From NCBI GenBank assembly GCA_902635795.1, contig CACPPH010000005.1, forward strand, positions 1 to 49,679: DNA of 49,679 bases, given 5' to 3'. A program made the translations under genes and the position numbers. Positions 48,793-49,679 of this stretch are shown here, piece by piece. The notes under the pieces are model-generated. The model made no database searches. It saw only the letters and a program-made list of their open reading frames with translations, and was not told the DNA's origin. This DNA is from an uncultured Pelagibacteraceae bacterium (GTDB lineage: Bacteria > Pseudomonadota > Alphaproteobacteria > Pelagibacterales > Pelagibacteraceae). Numbering within the stretch: position 1 is the first letter of the stretch; every line of letters begins with the position of its first letter.

Positions 48793-49679
48793 CTGTGTAT
48801 ATTATTTTCATTAAGTACTAATTTAAATGCTATGGAAAAAAAACCTTATCATCATGTTTATAAAGACGGAAAATTATATGCTTTTAGAAACCTTGAGGGA
48901 GGTCCTAAAAGGGATCCTAATTTTAAATGGGATTGGAAAGTTTTTAGGGAGGAAAAAAAGAAACTTAAGATTGATTATCCACCTGAACATGTAATTGATA
49001 AAAAAATAGTTTTAAAAAATCTTGAAAAACATAAATCCGACTCATATGTGATGTGGCTTGATCACGCGAGCTTTATAATTAAACTCGGAAACACTACAAT
49101 TATTACTGATCCGGTTTTTGAAAAGAATTATGGGCCTATGGTATTTGGGCCCAAGAAATACATAGAGTCTCCTCTAACTCTTAAAGAACTTCCGAAAATA
49201 GATTTATTTTTGCTGACACACAATCATTATGATCACATGAGTATTCGTACGATAAAAAACTTTCCCTATAAGAATACTAAAGTTCTTGTGCCTCTTAAGC
49301 TTGGGAAATATTTCACAAAAAACGGATATAAAAAAGATACTGTTAAAGAAATGGATTGGTTTGATAAAATTAAAATTAATGATGAAATCACAGTAACAAT
49401 GCTTCCAAGTCAACATTGGTCCAAACGATGGATCTGGGGAGATGGAAATACAAATAGATCACTTTGGGGGAGCTTTTTAATTGAATACAAAGATAAAAAA
49501 ATCTTTTTTGCTTGTGATACTGGACCAGCTCCATTTTACAAGGAATTAGGAAAAAAATTTGGTCCTATCGATTTGGGTTTTGGAAATTTGGGCGCTTATA
49601 ATTTCTATCCACTGACTCCAGTCAAGGATAAATCTACAGCTCACGCAAATCCTGAAGAACTTTTATCTTTAATGAAAGA
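48775..49679 (+). CDS. Metallo-beta-lactamase-fold hydrolase (NAPE-PLD/UlaG-like), cut by window edge
   Basis: An open frame of 301 full codons without its 3' end. The start gives a signal peptide (MRIPLILCILFSLSTNLNA), so the enzyme is exported or periplasmic; an ATG at 48832 would lose it. The metal site HNHYDH has H149, H151, D153 and H154, preceded by WLDHASFIIKLGNTTIITDP with the GPKKY segment. The latter pattern and WSKRWIWGDGNTNRSLWGSF are typical of N-acylphosphatidylethanolamine phospholipase D-like enzymes. Lipid head-group removal would suit the membrane-lipid theme of the window but is unproven. Confidence 0.85.
   Translation, partial: MRIPLILCILFSLSTNLNAMEKKPYHHVYKDGKLYAFRNLEGGPKRDPNFKWDWKVFREEKKKLKIDYPPEHVIDKKIVLKNLEKHKSDSYVMWLDHASFIIKLGNTTIITDPVFEKNYGPMVFGPKKYIESPLTLKELPKIDLFLLTHNHYDHMSIRTIKNFPYKNTKVLVPLKLGKYFTKNGYKKDTVKEMDWFDKIKINDEITVTMLPSQHWSKRWIWGDGNTNRSLWGSFLIEYKDKKIFFACDTGPAPFYKELGKKFGPIDLGFGNLGAYNFYPLTPVKDKSTAHANPEELLSLMK

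Overview
The window looks like a chromosomal segment of a streamlined, very AT-rich marine alphaproteobacterium, most likely a SAR11 (Pelagibacterales) lineage. Evidence for this: strongly A/T-biased third positions and many Lys/Ile/Asn codons; intergenic gaps of a few bases with frequent ATGA overlaps; an alphaproteobacterial gcrA regulator; the alphaproteobacterial order aroA-cmk-rpsA-ihfB-pyrF-trpF-trpB-trpA-accD-folC; and no insertion sequence, rRNA, tRNA or CRISPR array that I could recognise. The placement rests on protein resemblance recalled by eye, not on a search.

Layout. 1-6.2 kb: end-truncated kdsB, a membrane-anchored cytochrome c, argF-argD, an orphan ABC-2 permease, gcrA, a small membrane protein, and a two-gene arsenic cassette (arsC plus an aquaglyceroporin). 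6.3-21.1 kb: a continuous phosphorus block: ppk-ppx (polyphosphate), a SixA-like phosphatase, phoR, an unrecognised periplasmic protein, pstS-pstC-pstA-pstB-phoU-phoB, and a three-gene lipid cassette (PlcP-like phospholipase C, lipid glycosyltransferase, and divergently a diacylglycerol-kinase-family enzyme). Pho-box-like direct repeats with 11-base spacing lie before pstS and before plcP, so the lipid genes are probably PhoB-controlled. The proposed logic is that phosphate starvation induces high-affinity uptake and replaces phospholipids with glycolipids.

21.2-35.2 kb: a basic coiled-coil small protein, a degenerate SMR transporter, an NDUFA9-like SDR, rnd, then the long plus-strand run kdsD-lptC-lptB-aroA-cmk-rpsA-ihfB-pyrF-trpF-trpB-trpA-accD-folC, linking LPS, aromatic amino-acid, translation, pyrimidine, tryptophan, fatty-acid and folate functions. 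Several of these proteins (TrpB, TrpA, FolC, Cmk) are unusual at motif positions.

35.2-42.5 kb: trxA, sbcB and rmuC, then a small accessory patch with a phage-style NUMOD3 homing-endonuclease-like gene, a lipoprotein, and a possible phage CII-like protein, followed by an ADP-ribosylglycohydrolase homologue and rlmN. 42.5-49.7 kb: several small proteins (two of 51 and 36 residues), a flavodoxin-fold oxidoreductase, an FAH-family enzyme, an SRAP protein, a TauD-family dioxygenase, purE-purK, a thioesterase, a lipoprotein and an end-truncated metallo-beta-lactamase-fold hydrolase whose start codon sits in a 12-bp hairpin. The only stretch over 300 bases without a clear gene is 47721-48031.
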